Assembly: GCA_040758475.1 (NCBI GenBank)
Contig: JBFLVN010000192.1
Coordinates: 1-7,451 of the forward strand
From: JBFLVN01 sp040758475
Lineage (GTDB): Bacteria > JAGRBM01
Direction: 5' to 3'
DNA length: 7,451 nucleotides
Of the stretch, positions 1 through 5,990 are shown piece by piece. The position numbers and the translations under genes were made by a program. Under the pieces are notes generated by a model, which saw only the letters and a list, made by a program, of their open reading frames with translations, ran no database searches and was not told the DNA's origin. How positions within the stretch are numbered: the stretch's first letter is position 1; each line of letters begins with the position of its first letter.

Positions 1-22
1 CCTCGCTGCGCTCGGAATGACA
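1..22 (-). repeat. Edge-truncated dispersed intergenic repeat element (TGTCATTCCGAGCG type)
   Basis: Read on the minus strand, this begins TGTCATTCC, then GAGCGCAGCGAGG, 15 bases after the aminotransferase stop, and runs off the window. From general knowledge, units of the form GTCATTCCGAGCG...CGAGGAAT recur between genes in many bacterial genomes, with ATTCC/GGAAT arms able to form a hairpin; here the distal arm would lie outside the window. The adjacent GGAAT (14-18) and ATTCC (29-33) also form a 5-bp inverted repeat. Confidence 0.5.
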
Positions 23-37
23 GCCGCGATTCCCTTT

Positions 38-1186
38 TCAGCGAATTGCTTTTTCGAACTTCCCCCAGAACCGCTTCACGTCCGTCTCGTCGTTGTAAAA
101 ATGCGGCGAGAGCCTTAGCCCCCCGCCCCGGGGGGCGATCTGGCAATTTTCCTTGGATAATTTCTCGAAAACCGCCTGCGTGTCGAAATCTCCCTTAAAG
201 ACGACGATGGGGGAAAATCCGCCGGGGCCTTTTTGCGATATTACTTCCAGGCCACGCTTCTTAATTTCATCCCGGATGAGGCCCGCTACGCCCAAGGCCC
301 GGCGTTCTACTTCGTCGATCCCCACTTCCGCAAAAAGCTCCAGGGCTTTTTCCAGGGCGAAGATGGAGACGAGCGGAAGGGACCCTTCTTCGAACTTCCG
401 GGCGTGATCGGGAAACGATAATTCGGGCTTTTCGAATTCGTGATTCTTCTGGACCGTGTTCCAGCCCACCAATACCGGCGTTAGTTTCGGAAGCAGGGAT
501 TTGCGGCAATAGAAAATCCCCGTCCCCTCGAAGGAGCAGAGCCACTTGTGCCCGTCGGCCGCGAGGAAATCGATCCCCTGGCGTTCGACGTTCACGGGAA
601 GAACGCCAAGACTCTGGATCGCATCCACGCAGAAGAGGGCGCCCTTGGAGTGCGCCAGGTCCGAAAGCGCTTTCAAATCGAACCGGCAGCCGGTGGAAAA
701 TTCGACGTGCGAGATCGAAAGCAGCCGCGTGCGGCTATCCATCTTGGAAGAAAAGTCTTCGAGCGTTGGCGCTCTCTCCTTGGCGGAAACCAGGCGAAGC
801 TCCACCCCTTCGCTCTTTAGGTGTTGCCAAGGGAAAAGATTCGAGGGGAACTCGGCGTCCGTCGTGACCACGTTGTCGCCGGGTTTCCATTCGAGACCCT
901 GAGCCACGAGCGAGAGGCCATGCGAAGTATTCCGCACGAAGGCGATTTCGTCCGGCTGAGCACCCACGAACCACGAAGCAAGGCCCCGGACTTTTTCCAA
1001 ACGCTTCATCCACTCGTCGTACTCCGCCGGGCCGATGCGGGCGGCTCTTGCTGCGAAATGCGCCGCCGCCACCGAGGCCCGCGTGCATACCGGCGCCACC
1101 CCCGCGTGGTTGAAAGGGACGTAGTGCTGAAGGACGGGAAATTCCGTCTCGCGGATTTTCTGGAGCTGCTCGGCGGTGAGGGGCAT
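38..1186 (-). CDS. Class V aminotransferase-fold PLP-dependent enzyme (isopenicillin N epimerase/NifS-like)
   Basis: This is a cytoplasmic PLP enzyme of 382 residues, normal for the family. Visible landmarks are the N-terminal FPVLQHYVPFNHAGVAP segment (16-32), the cofactor phosphate-binding RNTSHG (85-90), H160 in SISHVEFSTGCR stacking over PLP, D188 in VDAIQ contacting the pyridine nitrogen, the Schiff-base lysine K214 in DGHKW, and R358 in LRLSPHFYND, the usual substrate-carboxylate Arg. The active-site Cys loop of SufS/NifS desulfurases is replaced by APRGGG (351-356), so a cysteine desulfurase role is unlikely. Family members include epimerases, lyases and aminotransferases; the substrate cannot be read from sequence. 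The ATG at 1186 fits the family N-terminus but has only a distant GGGAG (17 bases upstream), so translation initiation may be weak or coupled. The 44-base gap from the scaffold gene, without a terminator hairpin, suggests co-transcription. Confidence 0.92.
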   Translation of the reverse strand: MPLTAEQLQKIRETEFPVLQHYVPFNHAGVAPVCTRASVAAAHFAARAARIGPAEYDEWMKRLEKVRGLASWFVGAQPDEIAFVRNTSHGLSLVAQGLEWKPGDNVVTTDAEFPSNLFPWQHLKSEGVELRLVSAKERAPTLEDFSSKMDSRTRLLSISHVEFSTGCRFDLKALSDLAHSKGALFCVDAIQSLGVLPVNVERQGIDFLAADGHKWLCSFEGTGIFYCRKSLLPKLTPVLVGWNTVQKNHEFEKPELSFPDHARKFEEGSLPLVSIFALEKALELFAEVGIDEVERRALGVAGLIRDEIKKRGLEVISQKGPGGFSPIVVFKGDFDTQAVFEKLSKENCQIAPRGGGLRLSPHFYNDETDVKRFWGKFEKAIR

Positions 1187-1230
1187 GGTGCTTGTACGTT
1201 TAACTCCCGGTAGCGGCCCCTGTTATTTCC

Positions 1231-4200
1231 CTACTTGCCGGCGCGTTTGCAAGCTTCCGCCTGGCCCAGGCTGCAAGCCTTCGAGAAAGCCTCCTGCGCG
1301 GAGGCTTCGCCCGCCTTGTTCTTTTCCTGAAGGATTTCTCCGAGGGTCTCCCACCCCCCGGCGTCTTCGGGGCGGATTTCGAGACCCTTGCGCACGCGTT
1401 GTTCGGCCAGGCCCACGTCGCGGGCGATCCCGTCCCCCGTGAGAGCGGTCTGGGCCGAAAGGAAGCACCCATCGGCGTCCTTGCCGTCGCAGGCGCGGCC
1501 AAAAAGCTCGGCCGCCTTCGCTCGGTCCTTTTCAACCCCTTCGCCCTGGTAATAAAGGCTCCCGAGCAGAGCGCAGGACTGGTCCCCGTGCTTTTCGCAC
1601 GCGGCGGCGAAAATCTCCCGGCTTTCTCGCAAGTCCTTGGAAACCCCCGAGCCGTTCAGATAGGCCCGGCCCAGTTCGGCGCAACCCAAAGGGGATTCCT
1701 TCTCGCACGCCTTCTTGAAGGAAAGCGTGGCGATCCGCAATTGCTCGGGGTCCGTGCTCGCGCTTCTCAAATGGACCCCCAAGTTGGCGCATCCTTCCGC
1801 GTCGCCCAGGCCGCAGGACTGGCGCAAGGATTCCTCGATTTTCGCGCGGTCGCTCTCCTTGCCGCCGATGGCAAGCAACGCCGCCAGGCTCCGGCAGGAA
1901 ACCGCGTCGCTCAAGTCGCACCCTTGCTGGAAGAAATGGGCGCTCCGCTTCGAATCCTGCGAAACACCGATGCCCGCCGCGTAGATAGCCGCGATACCCG
2001 CGCACGACTTGCCGTGGCCCATCTTGCAGCCCTGGGCGTAGAGGCGCGAAGCGGCCGAAGAATCCTGCGGGAGCTGGGTCCCGGTGAGGTAGAGGGCGGC
2101 GGCCGTGTAGCAACCCTCGCCGCTTCCGTTGTCGCAAGCTTTCTTGAAGTAGCCCGCCATGGCCGCGGCATCCGGCTTCACGCCGCGCCCCGCCACGTGG
2201 GAGTTGGCCGCTTCCAGGCACGCGGCCCCGTCCCCGAGCCCGCACGCCTTGTCAAAGAGGGTCACGGCCAGGACGGGGTTTTCGACCGCGCCCTTTCCGG
2301 TCTGGAATTTCTTGGCCAGCAAAAAGCATTCGGGGCCGGTCTTACACGCGGCGTCCTTCGAGAGGGGCTCGCTCGCCTCGGGGGGAAGCTGGCTCTCCAC
2401 CAAGAAATCGAAGCGCAATGCCACTTGGGTATCGGCCCTCGGCGTCTTCGACAGCTGTTTTTTCTCGGACACCGCCTCCTTGACGTGCTCTTCGAGTTGC
2501 GGGTACTGACCGAAATCCGACTCGCCGATGGAGACGCCCGAGACCTCCCCGCTCGCCTTGAGCGAACCGGTCACGGTCACGTGGCCGCGCAATCCGGAAT
2601 CCTTCTTCAAAAGGTCCCGGTAGTGCCATTTGGCACCCAAAACACTCCATCCGCCAATGTCCTTCGCCAAGGCGTCGCAGGCTTCCTTTTCCGCCGGCGG
2701 CTCGATTTTCTCGCAGGCCACTTTCACTGCCTCATCCTGTTTCGGCTGGTGGCGTCTTTCCTCTTCCTGGGCAATGACCCGGTCCCGGGATTCGCAATAA
2801 TGCTGTTGCCCGATCTGACACCCAAGGTCAAAGAGCCCGATGGCCGAGCAGTCCTTCATATCCTTCGCCGAACACTTGTTTTCCGGGTCGGTCTTTTTCT
2901 CTTTCTCGTTCCGCTCGTTGACATCCTTGTGCCACTCCTGGAGTTTTTTGTAGGCCTCCGATGCCTCCTGGGCCGGCCCGCAGAGATGGGAGATCCCTGC
3001 CTCGCAAGCCATGTTCAAAAAGGCGGCGATGGCATCCGTCTTTGGAGCGCACGATGCCTCGATCTTCCTGGAACACAGGAGATCAAGGAAAAGATCGCCA
3101 TCGCAGTCCTGGACGTTCCCCGCGCGACAGGAAGCGGCTTGCTTTGCCGCCCCGGCGAGGCTCTTCACATCCCAGAGCCGCACCTTGCCATCGGAAGCGG
3201 TAGTGGCCAGGAGTCCGCCTTTGGAAGAAAAATCGACGGAAAACACTTCGGCCCAGGGGCCGGAAGTGGCTTTTCCAATTTTGTGCCCCGGCAAGTAAAG
3301 AACCGTGATCCCCGTCTTCAAATCCCAAACACGAGCGCGGACGTCGCGGTTATCGCCGTAGCTGTTGCTCTGCCCTGTCGCCAGGTAGCGGCCATCCGGC
3401 GAAAACGAAAGGGATGGAATGGTTAGCGGCTTTATGGAAACACTGGCCGCTTCTTTGCCGGTTTTGGAATCGGTTATGCGAAGCGTGTCCCCCCATCCGG
3501 CCACTGCGATGCGTGAACCGTCGGCGGAAACGGCCAGGGTCCGCCCACCCCTTTCAAGGGCCGGGAGCGCGGCGAGGAAGCGCCCGGACTTCGTGTCGAT
3601 CAGCCGGCTTTCGTCTGGGGTGCTCAGAACAAGCGCGATGCTCTTGCCTTTGTCCACGAAGCGGGCATCCCAGATGTTGCCCACCGGGGGGCTCCGGTCC
3701 CAGAGTTTTTGCTTCGTTTTGACGTCCCAGACCAGCAATTTCCCCGAATAGCTGGCGGTAAGAAGCCACTTCCCGTCGGGGGAGAAATCCACGGCCACGG
3801 TAGATTCCCCGATATCCTCGAATTCGTGGAGGAGCTTTCCCGTCTTCCCGTCCCAGAGTTTCGGGCGGGCCCGGCTGTGTCCGCTCGCCAGCAACCGGCC
3901 GTCGGGGGAAAACGAAAGCGCTTTTACCGATCCGATCTTCAGCTCCTCCGTCTCCTTGACGAGCCACAGAGGCTTTCCGTCGGCGGCGCCCCAGACCCCA
4001 AGCCGCCCCATGAGCGAGCCGGCCGCGACGTGCTTTCCATCAGAAGAAAAACGGACCACCTGGGGGTAGTCGTATTCGCTTTCCAGGGAAATCTCCCTAA
4101 GAGGGACCGGAATGGAAGGCCCCGGCGGCGCGGGAGCCGGAAAGGCCAAAGCCAATTGAAGAATTTCGCTCAAAGCGCAGGCTTCCCCATTCCCCTTTCG

Positions 4201-5115
4201 GCAGACTTCTTGAAAAAGAGACGCGGCTTTCCGGATGTCCCGCTCCATCCCCCGGCCTTCGCGTTGGAGCCGGGCCAAATCAAAGCAAGCGCTCGATACG
4301 TTCCGCTCGCAGGCATACCGATATAATTCAGCCGCCCGGAAGAAATCCCGCGGCGTCCCTCGGCCCTGTTCGTAGCGGGTGCCCAGATTGGAACACATGT
4401 CGGGTGAACCCGCGAGGCAAGCTTTCCGGTAAAGCCGGAAGGCTTCGTCCGGGTCGAGCGGAAGCCCCCCCGCCCCCGCGTCGTAGTAGGCGGCGAGCCT
4501 CGCGCAAGAGTAGCGGGCGTTCACCCCTCCCTTCGCGGCCGCGCACTCCTTGCCGTAGAGCTCGGCGGCGCGCTTCGCCAGTTCCTTCGCGCGTTCGGCG
4601 TCTTTTGCAACTCCGAACCCCGTTTCGCTGAAACTGGCCAGGTGCTCGCAGGCCGACGGATCGTTCTTTTCGCAAGAGGATTCAAGAAGGGCGATTCCCT
4701 TCGGCTGGTCTTTTTCGACCCCCCAGCCGTAGACAAATGCCACGGCCAGGCCGCGGCAAGAGAAAAGATCCCCGCCTGCGCAACCCCGCTCGTAGAACAC
4801 CGCCGCCTTGGCCAGATCGCGCGGGATTCCATCTCCGTACTGGTAAGACAGCGCAACCAGGTGGCAGCCCCGCGCGTTGCTGGCTTCGCAGGCCCGCTGC
4901 GCCAGAGGATTGCCCTGCGCGAAATCCAACGGAACGCCGAATCCGAGCATATAGAGGTTTCCCAGTTCCGCGCAGCCCTCTGGCTTCCCGGCGTCACACT
5001 CGGCGCGGATCGCCTCCACGTCCGGCGGAGTCGGCACTTCAGAGCGGGCTTCGCTTGGAACCAATACCCCAAGGAATAAAACGGTGGCAAAAACAGTCGC
5101 AGCGGAAAAATGCAT
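1231..5115 (-). CDS. Exported Sel1 (Hcp-like)/WD40/TonB-C-like/Sel1 composite scaffold protein
   Basis: This 1294-residue protein starts with a signal peptide (hydrophobic core about 5-20, likely cleavage near 23-25, no lipobox Cys). Domains in order are: eight Cys-containing Sel1-like repeats (about 36-318); about seven WD40 blades (350-652; FSPDGRLLASG and KVRLWDV motifs) that probably form one beta-propeller; a region of short Cys modules and a charged stretch (655-815); a segment resembling the TonB/AgmX-PglI C-terminal fold (829-906; GLRGHVTVTGSLKASGEVSGV); and a second array of about ten Sel1 repeats (924-1294). Most Sel1 repeats carry C-x7-C and recur every 36 residues, as in Hcp-type disulfide-linked Sel1 proteins. 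Cysteines are absent from the WD40 part. A periplasmic or extracellular protein-interaction platform is inferred; there is no catalytic motif. The TonB-like segment lacks the usual upstream membrane anchor and proline-rich linker. The start is fixed by a strong Shine-Dalgarno sequence. The aminotransferase gene follows after 44 bases. Confidence 0.9.
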   Translation of the reverse strand: MHFSAATVFATVLFLGVLVPSEARSEVPTPPDVEAIRAECDAGKPEGCAELGNLYMLGFGVPLDFAQGNPLAQRACEASNARGCHLVALSYQYGDGIPRDLAKAAVFYERGCAGGDLFSCRGLAVAFVYGWGVEKDQPKGIALLESSCEKNDPSACEHLASFSETGFGVAKDAERAKELAKRAAELYGKECAAAKGGVNARYSCARLAAYYDAGAGGLPLDPDEAFRLYRKACLAGSPDMCSNLGTRYEQGRGTPRDFFRAAELYRYACERNVSSACFDLARLQREGRGMERDIRKAASLFQEVCRKGNGEACALSEILQLALAFPAPAPPGPSIPVPLREISLESEYDYPQVVRFSSDGKHVAAGSLMGRLGVWGAADGKPLWLVKETEELKIGSVKALSFSPDGRLLASGHSRARPKLWDGKTGKLLHEFEDIGESTVAVDFSPDGKWLLTASYSGKLLVWDVKTKQKLWDRSPPVGNIWDARFVDKGKSIALVLSTPDESRLIDTKSGRFLAALPALERGGRTLAVSADGSRIAVAGWGDTLRITDSKTGKEAASVSIKPLTIPSLSFSPDGRYLATGQSNSYGDNRDVRARVWDLKTGITVLYLPGHKIGKATSGPWAEVFSVDFSSKGGLLATTASDGKVRLWDVKSLAGAAKQAASCRAGNVQDCDGDLFLDLLCSRKIEASCAPKTDAIAAFLNMACEAGISHLCGPAQEASEAYKKLQEWHKDVNERNEKEKKTDPENKCSAKDMKDCSAIGLFDLGCQIGQQHYCESRDRVIAQEEERRHQPKQDEAVKVACEKIEPPAEKEACDALAKDIGGWSVLGAKWHYRDLLKKDSGLRGHVTVTGSLKASGEVSGVSIGESDFGQYPQLEEHVKEAVSEKKQLSKTPRADTQVALRFDFLVESQLPPEASEPLSKDAACKTGPECFLLAKKFQTGKGAVENPVLAVTLFDKACGLGDGAACLEAANSHVAGRGVKPDAAAMAGYFKKACDNGSGEGCYTAAALYLTGTQLPQDSSAASRLYAQGCKMGHGKSCAGIAAIYAAGIGVSQDSKRSAHFFQQGCDLSDAVSCRSLAALLAIGGKESDRAKIEESLRQSCGLGDAEGCANLGVHLRSASTDPEQLRIATLSFKKACEKESPLGCAELGRAYLNGSGVSKDLRESREIFAAACEKHGDQSCALLGSLYYQGEGVEKDRAKAAELFGRACDGKDADGCFLSAQTALTGDGIARDVGLAEQRVRKGLEIRPEDAGGWETLGEILQEKNKAGEASAQEAFSKACSLGQAEACKRAGK
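1234..2346 (-). repeat. C-terminal Sel1-like repeat block (about ten units)
   Basis: This encodes residues 924-1294. C-x7-C pairs start at 958, 994, 1030, 1066, 1101, 1137, 1173, 1209 and 1281. The step is 36 residues (35 once), and a double step of 72 spans a unit that lost its cysteines (about 1235-1270, RKGLEIRPEDAGGWETLG) and looks more like an ordinary TPR. An atypical first pair is C924/C930. Confidence 0.88.
3160..4068 (-). repeat. WD40 repeat block (about seven blades)
   Basis: This encodes residues 350-652. Blade motifs of the type FSPDGR/K-x-L-A-S/T-G followed by V/L-W-D are seen near 355-376, 401-422, 443-464, 485-507, 527-549, 570-598 and 628-650. The fourth and fifth are degenerate, with RLIDTKSG and RITDSKTG in place of the WD. 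No cysteine occurs in this block, in sharp contrast to both flanks. Confidence 0.88.
4162..5010 (-). repeat. N-terminal Sel1-like repeat block (eight units)
   Basis: This encodes residues 36-318. The first Cys of each unit falls at 40, 76, 112, 148, 191, 233, 269 and 305, so the period is exactly 36 except around the fifth unit. There the pair is spread to C191 and C204 by extra residues. Units contain G-x-G-V/T-x-x-D turns followed by A-x-x-L/F-Y, typical of Sel1 helices. Confidence 0.88.
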
Positions 5116-5119
5116 TGGC

Positions 5120-5128
5120 CCTCCTCCT
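5120..5128 (-). promoter_or_regulatory. Strong Shine-Dalgarno for the Sel1/WD40 gene
   Basis: On the minus strand AGGAGGAGG ends four bases before ATG at 5115-5113; its AGGAGG core at 5128-5123 lies seven bases upstream. This fixes the start and predicts good translation. The rest of the 5116-5245 gap shows no convincing promoter hexamers. It holds a short dyad, GGAACGCTTCC (5150-5160), and several C-runs on the minus strand. Confidence 0.8.
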
Positions 5129-5217
5129 AAAAACGAAACGCGTCCGATTGGAACGCTTCCTGGCCAGTTCGCTGGGGGAACGGGGGGAGTTTAATGGGAA
5201 AAGGGGTGGATGGAAAA

Positions 5218-5241
5218 CCCCGAGCTACGCCTGGAATGACA
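5218..5241 (-). repeat. Short intergenic element related to the left-edge element
   Basis: Read on the minus strand, this stretch begins TGTCATTCC four bases after the TetR stop and continues AGGCGTAGCTCGGGG before a TTTT run. It shares the nine-base core GGAATGACA (plus strand, 5233-5241) and a similar C/G-rich flank with bases 1-22. In both places the element lies directly 3' of a minus-strand stop codon in the same orientation. It may be a degenerate member of a dispersed intergenic repeat family; any terminator role is weakly supported because no strong stem is visible. Confidence 0.4.
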
Positions 5242-5245
5242 TTCT

Positions 5246-5863
5246 TTACGATCCCAGCGGCGGGGAGTCGAGCAGGAGTTTCCGCACGAGGCGCACCATG
5301 GGGGCCGCGTCCACGATGCTGGCGTCGGCGACGCGAAGGACGACGATCCCCGCGAGGGTCGCGACGAACGCCCCGGCCCGCTCTTTCGATTCGGCGGCCT
5401 GCAAGGCCGGATGGGTTTTCCGGAGCTGGGCGGCGAGCAAATCCACGTAACTGCGAATGAGGCCCCGGAGGAGCTGGGAGATGTTTCCCCCTTCGGATTC
5501 CGCTTCGAGGATGAGCCCCAGGAGCATCCGCATGTGGTCGGCGTGCTCGGTAAAATAATCGAATTCATCTTCCGCCAGGACGGCCACCACTTCCTCGCCC
5601 GGCGCCTTGCCCGTGCGTTTTTCCCCCATGTTCTTCTGCACTTCCGAGATCATGTCGGAGAAGATCCCCTGGAGGAGCCGCTCCTTGGTCTGGAAGTGCC
5701 AGAAGACGGTGGCCGTCGAAATGCCGCAGGCTTTTGCGATCGTGGCGACGGAAGTGGCCCGGTAGCCCTTTTCGGCAAAAAGCTTTACGGCGGCCTCGAT
5801 GATCTTCTGCCGCGTGCGCTCCCCTTCGAGCTCTTTTCGCGTCTTTTCCGCCGGGCGGGTCAC
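5246..5863 (-). CDS. TetR/AcrR-family transcriptional regulator
   Basis: This is a DNA-binding repressor-type protein of 205 residues from the GTG start, a usual TetR length. Starting at the in-frame TTG (5887) would give 213 residues with an MLLLGESI extension, but the GGAG site fits GTG. The N-terminal domain is typical: RQKIIEAAVKLFAEKGY at about 18-34, then the helix-turn-helix TSVATIAKACGISTATVFWHF at 37-57 (core IAKACGIS, recognition helix TATVFWHF), then the KERLL helix at 60-64. The rest (about 70-205) is helical and variable, as expected for the ligand-binding and dimerisation domain; the ligand cannot be predicted. Upstream is a terminator and a candidate own promoter. Downstream, 130 bases away on the same strand, is the Sel1/WD40 gene, with no obvious hairpin-plus-T-run between them, so read-through is possible. 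Targets may be its own promoter or the downstream gene; this is inference. The family assignment is secure. Confidence 0.93.
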   Translation of the reverse strand: MTRPAEKTRKELEGERTRQKIIEAAVKLFAEKGYRATSVATIAKACGISTATVFWHFQTKERLLQGIFSDMISEVQKNMGEKRTGKAPGEEVVAVLAEDEFDYFTEHADHMRMLLGLILEAESEGGNISQLLRGLIRSYVDLLAAQLRKTHPALQAAESKERAGAFVATLAGIVVLRVADASIVDAAPMVRLVRKLLLDSPPLGS

Positions 5864-5871
5864 GATGCTTT

Positions 5872-5875
5872 CTCC
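5872..5875 (-). promoter_or_regulatory. Shine-Dalgarno GGAG that favours the GTG start of the TetR gene
   Basis: On the minus strand GGAG, within GGGAG, ends 8 bases before GTG at 5863-5861. This is ideal spacing and selects GTG over the in-frame TTG at 5887. The TTG also lies only about ten bases from the candidate -10 hexamer, leaving almost no leader. Confidence 0.65.
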
Positions 5876-5897
5876 CAGGAGGAGCAAATGGTAGGGC

Positions 5898-5927
5898 GTT
5901 ATCGGGCAGGCCGCAAACGGCTCTCAA
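5898..5927 (-). promoter_or_regulatory. Candidate sigma-70-type promoter for the TetR gene
   Basis: On the minus strand a TTGAGA hexamer (5927-5922, five of six matches to TTGACA) is followed after 18 bases by GATAAC (5903-5898, four of six matches to TATAAT). It lies just past the terminator of the preceding gene and 34 bases before the preferred GTG start, where a promoter for the TetR gene is expected. The match is by eye, and the sigma-factor preferences of this organism are unknown. Confidence 0.45.
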
Positions 5928-5937
5928 CAAAAACGGC
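5915..5937. repeat. Direct repeat AAACGGC x2 and GCCG/CGGC dyad, candidate operator
   Basis: AAACGGC occurs at 5915-5921 and again at 5931-5937, flanking the candidate -35 hexamer. The left copy is also half of a short dyad, GCCG-CAAA-CGGC, at 5910-5921 inside the promoter spacer. TetR-family repressors commonly bind dyads overlapping their own promoter, so an autoregulatory operator is possible. The repeats are short and could arise by chance in GC-rich DNA. Confidence 0.25.
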
Positions 5938-5938
5938 C

Positions 5939-5966
5939 AAAAAACGGGCCCCCGGAAGGGGGCCCG
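5939..5966 (-). terminator. Intrinsic (Rho-independent) terminator after the acidic protein gene
   Basis: The two arms are a perfect 9-bp inverted repeat (5945-5953 CGGGCCCCC and 5958-5966 GGGGGCCCG) around a 4-base loop (5954-5957). On the minus strand the hairpin is followed at once by six T residues (5944-5939), with a second T run at 5933-5929. It begins 24 bases past the stop codon of the acidic protein gene. It should separate that transcript from the TetR gene. Confidence 0.93.
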
Positions 5967-5990
5967 AAAGGCGCTCCTGCAAGAAGACCC

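Noticed and set aside
1399..3426. A 675-codon open frame on the plus strand
   Set aside because: It lies entirely antisense to the Sel1/WD40 gene in exact codon register. It stays open because the GC-rich sense gene avoids TTA, CTA and TCA codons. Its translation shows no recognisable domain, while the minus-strand protein has clear repeats.
3709..4326. A 205-codon plus-strand open frame
   Set aside because: Also antisense to the WD40 and N-terminal Sel1 coding region; no domain or credible start signal, so a shadow of the real gene.
5150..5160. Dyad GGAACGCTTCC as a TetR operator upstream of the scaffold gene
   Set aside because: Only four base pairs per arm and a single copy; too short to call, and no promoter hexamers could be placed around it.
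5864..5887. TTG start giving an eight-residue N-terminal extension of the TetR protein
   Set aside because: TTG is rare, lies almost at the predicted transcription start, and is outcompeted by GTG at 5863 with GGAG eight bases upstream.
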